Assembly (NCBI GenBank): GCA_043782485.1
Contig: JAYWAL010000063.1
Span: 1-15,646, forward strand
DNA: 15,646 nucleotides
Origin: JANXUC01 sp043782485
GTDB taxonomy: Bacteria > Acidobacteriota > Terriglobia > Terriglobales > Acidobacteriaceae
Direction of reading: 5' to 3'
Below are positions 12,294 to 15,646 of the stretch, in pieces (the first letter of the stretch is position 1; each line of letters begins with the position of its first letter). The position numbers and the translations under genes are program-made. The notes under the pieces were generated by a model that worked only from the letters and a program-made list of their open reading frames with translations, made no database searches and was not told the DNA's origin.

Positions 12294-13586
12294 GTGATTT
12301 TCACGCCCCGATATCTGCGCTGGATGGCCCATCTGACATTCGGCCTCTTACTATGTACTAGCAGGACCGCGGCTGACACGCCCACGAGTCAGGATGGGCC
12401 GGCGACACTTGAGCTGAGGCGGCTTGTGGCTGCTGATCCGGACCTCAAGCGCCTTCTGATCGCCTCGATTGAGCGGGCGAAGCAGGTCAACCCTGACCCG
12501 CTCACGAATCCCGCGCAGTCCCTCGAGCAATACTTCGAGTTCGTGGCATGGGCAGAGCGAGCCATTCCATCGAACCTGCTCAAGGCGAAACCGGATGCAA
12601 CCTTGTATCAGCGCATCGACCAGAGTCTCGCCTACCTCTACTTCATTGCTGATCTACCACTGAACGAACTCGAAGGGCGCGGGTACTTCAACAACACCCT
12701 GCAATACGCCGAACCTTACAGTTCCTGGCTGAAATCCTTTGTCCGCTCTTGGGGCGCATTCCTCAGTACCCCAGAGTCTTGGAACAACGACTACTTGCGA
12801 ATGGCGCAGGCCGACGGCACCTTCGGACTCAACCGGGGTTGGTACGAAGACCCGTCTCACTGGAGCACCTTCAACCAGTTCTTTGCGCGCCGCCTCAAGT
12901 CGGCCGAACAACGGCCGATCGCTGCATCCGCCGACCATTCAATCGTCGTGTCTCCCGTCGACTCGATCCCCGAAGGGACATGGGCCATTGACAACACTTC
13001 CCGTGTCGTCGAGAAGTCCGGCGTCGCGGTGAAAACCGGAACGGTGCAGTCCGTTGCGCAACTGATCGGAGGGCAGAGTCGATACAAGAGCGCGTTCGCA
13101 GGGGGGACGTTCACCCACTTGTTTCTCGACGTTGGCGACTACCACCACTATCACTTTCCCGTTGGTGGTGTGGTAAAGGAAGTGGCCATCATTCCCGGAC
13201 AGGAGATGGCCGGCGGCAAGATAACCTGGGATTCCGCGAACAGACGTTATGCGTTCGATCCTTCCTCCATCGGCTGGCAGTCGCTCGAAACGCGCGGTTG
13301 CGTGATCCTGGACACGGAAGAGTTCGGCTTGGTCGCGCTGTTGCCAATTGGGATGTCACCAGTCAGCTCAGTCACCTTCGAGCCTATGCTGAAGGAGGGC
13401 GTGCGAGTCCAAAAAGGAGACAGGATGGGACATTTTCTCTTTGGAGGCTCAGATTTCGTGATGGTGTTTCAAGCCGGTTACGACTTCACGCTGGATTCTC
13501 CACGTAACGACAAACAGGGCTACTCGCATCTGTTGACGGGAGAGCGGTTCGGTCGGTTGCAGCGTTTCTCTGGCGCACGCCACTGA
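12294..13586 (+). CDS. Exported phosphatidylserine decarboxylase-family enzyme with PSDC-type N-terminal domain
   Basis: A 430-residue protein starting at GTG 12294 with GGAGGT at 12283-12288. Residues 1-27 look like a signal peptide (AHLTFGLLLC...RTAAD). The middle (about 130-195) matches the PSDC-type domain: SWGAFLSTPES, GWYEDPSHWSTFNQFFARRL, RPI. The catalytic domain shows SPVDS (D223), DYHHYHFPVGG (H284) and GHFLFGGSDF, where G385-S386 is the self-cleavage site that makes the pyruvoyl group. Size and layout resemble fungal PsiD-type decarboxylases, which act on free aromatic amino acids, more than the roughly 300-residue membrane Psd. It therefore probably decarboxylates an amino acid or lipid outside the cytoplasm; the substrate is unknown. 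Confidence 0.88.
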   Translation: MIFTPRYLRWMAHLTFGLLLCTSRTAADTPTSQDGPATLELRRLVAADPDLKRLLIASIERAKQVNPDPLTNPAQSLEQYFEFVAWAERAIPSNLLKAKPDATLYQRIDQSLAYLYFIADLPLNELEGRGYFNNTLQYAEPYSSWLKSFVRSWGAFLSTPESWNNDYLRMAQADGTFGLNRGWYEDPSHWSTFNQFFARRLKSAEQRPIAASADHSIVVSPVDSIPEGTWAIDNTSRVVEKSGVAVKTGTVQSVAQLIGGQSRYKSAFAGGTFTHLFLDVGDYHHYHFPVGGVVKEVAIIPGQEMAGGKITWDSANRRYAFDPSSIGWQSLETRGCVILDTEEFGLVALLPIGMSPVSSVTFEPMLKEGVRVQKGDRMGHFLFGGSDFVMVFQAGYDFTLDSPRNDKQGYSHLLTGERFGRLQRFSGARH

Positions 13587-13649
13587 ATACGCTCACAATC
13601 GATTTGATTTTCTCTGCTAAAACAGAAGGACAAAAATAGGGACACTTCT

Positions 13650-13664
13650 GTGGAGGACCTCCAC
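13650..13664. repeat. GTGGAG-GAC-CTCCAC palindrome
   Basis: A perfect six-base stem and three-base loop lies between the converging decarboxylase and cupin genes, preceded by CAAAAATAGGGACACTT. It could be a bidirectional terminator, but no T-run is adjacent. It may also be a REP-like remnant; no transposase is present. Confidence 0.4.
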
Positions 13665-13708
13665 GTAGACAAAGAAACAATCTACGGCGGCTGGCGCGGG
13701 GCCAACCC

Positions 13709-14269
13709 TTACTCCACCACCACTCCAGGCCCGATCAGTTCCATACCGAACTCGCGCATGAACGCGGCATCGTCAGTATAGGACCCGGGCTTGATGCCGC
13801 GATTTTCCCGCTCGTTGAAGAAAGCTTCCATCTTTCCCGCGGGCGCGAAGGAAATCAGCAGCCTCCCCGGTGAGCCTCCCGCAAATGCCCAGGCGTGAGG
13901 AATCTCACGCGGACCCAATACACAGTCGCCAGGCTTGAGGTGAAAACGCTCGGAGCCCACTTCCACAATGTATTCGCCTTCCAGCGCATAGAACAGTTCG
14001 TCGACACCATGATGGAGGTGGCGCGACGGCCCGCCTTTCTTCCCGTTCGCTTGTTCCAGGACAAAAAGGGCACCGGCGGTATCTTGCGTAAGGACTTTGT
14101 AGGTGCTGGAACTGACGCCAATGCTGCGCTTCTTGCCTTCGCGGTCCGCACCAGCGGCCACGGGAACGGGTTTTACGATGGAGGTGATCTTGGCAGTCTG
14201 TGCCAATACGCTCGCCGGAATAGCGGCGACCACAAGTTGGATAAAGGAGCGACGCTGCATGTCCTGCAT
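13709..14269 (-). CDS. Tat-exported cupin protein
   Basis: A 186-residue single-domain cupin. QRRSFIQLVVAAIPASVLAQ (residues 5-24) is a twin-arginine signal, so the protein is exported folded, probably with metal bound. Cupin motif 1 is HLHHGVDELFYALEGEY (84-100) with H84, H86 and E91; motif 2 is PGDCVLGPREIPHAW with H125. Family members of this form include quercetinase-like dioxygenases and many unassigned proteins, so no substrate is given. The start is ATG 14269, with GAGAGG eight bases upstream. The open frame continues farther up but runs into a dispersed repeat, so that extension is not coding. The inner ATG at 14260 would have no properly spaced ribosome site. Confidence 0.85.
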   Translation of the reverse strand: MQDMQRRSFIQLVVAAIPASVLAQTAKITSIVKPVPVAAGADREGKKRSIGVSSSTYKVLTQDTAGALFVLEQANGKKGGPSRHLHHGVDELFYALEGEYIVEVGSERFHLKPGDCVLGPREIPHAWAFAGGSPGRLLISFAPAGKMEAFFNERENRGIKPGSYTDDAAFMREFGMELIGPGVVVE

Positions 14270-14383
14270 TTTTGGCACCTCTCGGGTGAATGCTCTCGCC
14301 AAGTTTACAGGACGTAAGCATCTGCGGGAGGGTGGCCACTTCCGTGAATCCCTATTTTCCCCGAAGGTCATCCCGGAAAAGCT

Positions 14384-14412
14384 TGTCATTCCGAAGCGAA
14401 GCGAGAAATCCC
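14384..14412 (+). repeat. TGTCATTCCGAAGCGAAGCG dispersed repeat
   Basis: It starts TGTCATTCCGAAGCGAAGCG and ends GAGAAATCC, the canonical short form of the family also seen at 9878-9912. It lies in the 245-base gap (14270-14514) between the cupin and lipoprotein genes, where I see nothing else. Confidence 0.65.
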
Positions 14413-14514
14413 CAGGGTGCCGAGAGCAGCCCGATACTCTCCAGCTTTCTTGCGACGATGCTTCGCACAAAACACGCCGGAACGCAGGGTTAAAGGTCGA
14501 CCAAGCGGAACAAC

Positions 14515-15123
14515 CTACTTCTCCACCCTCATATACTCCCCGCTGGAAGCGTTCACCAGCACCGAAAGCCGGTAATCATTCCGACTATCGCCAAAAATCA
14601 CATGCCAAACCAAAGAGTTATCCGACGCCGACCACTGCAACAAATACAGCACGTGCTGTTCCGGATTCTGGTCGAGCAGCTTCTGCCCGCCATGTTTCAA
14701 AGCCGTGGCATACGCCTCGTCGGAATCGCTTTTCAAAAACGCAATGTCGAACACATGGGTGGAAGTATTCGTCGCGCTGTAGCTATCTTCCGACCCCGGC
14801 GTCACGCCGCGGTCGACATCAGCATCGTTGCTGCCGCACCAGGTGTAGGGCTTTGCCGTGTTCTTCGCGGGAGAGGCGAACCGCGCCTGCCACACGCCGG
14901 ACTTGCCGTCGTGCCCGTTGGAGTCCTTGGTCAACGCCGACGAAAGCACAAATCCCTGCGCATCGCGGTTCCATCCGCGCGAGGCCACAAACATCTTCTG
15001 GAATGCCGTCCGCCCCGCCACATACTCCGGAGGCTTCACCACCGGCACAGCGGGTTTCGCCGGTTCCGACGAACAACCGGCCAGCGCCAGCAAGGCCAAC
15101 GCGAAAATCAGGAATTTCGTCAT
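14515..15123 (-). CDS. Lipoprotein with PepSY-like C-terminus
   Basis: A 202-residue lipoprotein with signal peptide and lipobox LALAGC (C17), then a Pro-rich linker (20-33). A domain of the form GRTAFQKMFVASRGWNRDAQ...GKSGVWQARFASP (38-86) follows. The end, LVWHVIFGDS then YRLSVLVNASSGEYMRV, looks like a PepSY strand pattern (W-x-V, then VNA/VDA-TG-x-hydrophobic). I recall similar lipoproteins in Acidobacteriota but know no function; PepSY proteins often modulate proteases or metal handling at the envelope. The start is ATG 15123 rather than the upstream in-frame ATG at 15156, because it opens the signal peptide and has GGAAAG upstream. It diverges from the DinB-like gene. Confidence 0.75.
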   Translation of the reverse strand: MTKFLIFALALLALAGCSSEPAKPAVPVVKPPEYVAGRTAFQKMFVASRGWNRDAQGFVLSSALTKDSNGHDGKSGVWQARFASPAKNTAKPYTWCGSNDADVDRGVTPGSEDSYSATNTSTHVFDIAFLKSDSDEAYATALKHGGQKLLDQNPEQHVLYLLQWSASDNSLVWHVIFGDSRNDYRLSVLVNASSGEYMRVEK

Positions 15124-15164
15124 AGCAGCCGCTTTCCAGGGAGCCTTGCTCCCCAAGCAATTTT

Positions 15165-15194
15165 TTGCAGCCGACTCACGGCTGCCCTATTCTA
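15165..15194 (+). promoter_or_regulatory. Promoter candidate for the DinB-like gene
   Basis: TTGCAG (15165-15170) and TATTCT (15189-15194) are 18 bases apart. The predicted RNA start is near 15201, at or one base before the ATG at 15202, which implies a leaderless mRNA. No ribosome site is visible, which agrees with this. Confidence 0.45.
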
Positions 15195-15201
15195 ATGGGT
15201 A

Positions 15202-15646
15202 ATGACGCTGCATCCCACTACCGAACGCATTTACAAGATCCTGGTGTCGGTTACGCAAGGCATGACACCAGAGGACTGGAGCCGCCACCCGTCCGGAAAA
15301 TGGTCCGCTGCGGACGTACTCGAGCACCTTTCGCTCACCTATAGCGGCACGGCCAAAGGCATGCAGAAGGTTCTGGATAAGGGCGCGCCGATTGTCACAC
15401 CGCGCACGTTCAAGCAGAAGCTGGGCATTTGGTACGTCACCACTCTGGGCGGCTTTCCCGAGGGTCGGCAAGCTCCAGTCGGTGTCCGCCCTACTGAGAC
15501 CTACACCGGAGCCAAGGCCGGGGAAGTTCTGAATCTGACCCTGGAAAAACTAGCGCAGATGGACGCAGCCATCGCCGACTGTGAACGGAAATTCGGCTCG
15601 GTACGCATCCTGGACCATCCCATCCTGGGCGCGCTGAATGCCAACC
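15202..15646 (+). CDS. DinB-like / DUF1569-type protein, 5' part
   Basis: The first 148 codons run to the window edge with no stop. HPSGKWSAADVLEHLSLTY (residues 29-47) is the typical first helix and metal-ligand region (H42) of DinB-like four-helix proteins. DHPILGALNAN near the edge resembles the second His-bearing segment. These are small metal-binding proteins, some of them thiol transferases; no activity is assigned. An in-frame TAA at 15193-15195 sits three codons upstream, so ATG 15202 is the first possible start. Confidence 0.75.
   Translation, partial: MTLHPTTERIYKILVSVTQGMTPEDWSRHPSGKWSAADVLEHLSLTYSGTAKGMQKVLDKGAPIVTPRTFKQKLGIWYVTTLGGFPEGRQAPVGVRPTETYTGAKAGEVLNLTLEKLAQMDAAIADCERKFGSVRILDHPILGALNAN

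Noticed and set aside
14270..14470. N-terminal extension of the cupin
   Set aside because: It translates a dispersed TGTCATTCC-type repeat and lies upstream of a proper twin-arginine signal.
14103..15125. 340-codon plus-strand open frame across the cupin and lipoprotein genes
   Set aside because: It runs antisense to two genes with clear signal peptides and motifs; its own product is Arg/Ser/Pro low-complexity text.

Overview
This window looks like chromosomal DNA of a soil-type Acidobacteriota, probably of the Koribacter/Terriglobia kind. That placement is inferred from gene content: GloVer-repeat proteins, PepSY-ended lipoproteins, an OmpA-type lipoprotein, PYROXD2-like oxidoreductases, and the dispersed hairpin repeats and TGTCATTCC-type repeats between genes. 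No rRNA or tRNA gene, CRISPR array, prophage or complete insertion sequence is visible.

Layout. At the left edge is the 5' end of typA/bipA (minus strand). Next is a small accessory patch: a stub resembling part of a type II antitoxin (445-552), then a complete DUF433 antitoxin / DUF5615 PIN-like toxin pair (637-1210, overlapping by 20 bases). A two-gene unit follows: a zinc-ribbon membrane protein (1376-2146) and, 10 bases later, an exported protein ending in an HNH nuclease domain (2157-2714). After a repeat-rich stretch (2715-3180) come two tandem minus-strand PYROXD2-like flavin oxidoreductases (3181-4782 and 4931-6544). Upstream of them on the same strand is a full-length uvrC (6743-8587).

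The right half is mostly cell-envelope or exported protein genes. These are an OmpA-family lipoprotein (8925-9668) with a clear terminator, an exported TPR protein (10082-10735), an exported seven-repeat GloVer protein (10943-12193) and an exported phosphatidylserine-decarboxylase-family enzyme of the PsiD-like layout (12294-13586). A Tat-exported cupin (13709-14269, minus) and a PepSY-ended lipoprotein (14515-15123, minus) come next. The last gene is the start of a DinB-like protein (15202 to the window end), whose promoter spacing suggests a leaderless transcript.

The best leads are the zinc-ribbon / secreted HNH pair, the exported PsiD-like decarboxylase, and a family of intergenic double hairpins. 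In that family the stems differ from copy to copy, but the TGAA loop (TTCA in the other orientation) is constant. All functions are read from sequence motifs without database searches.
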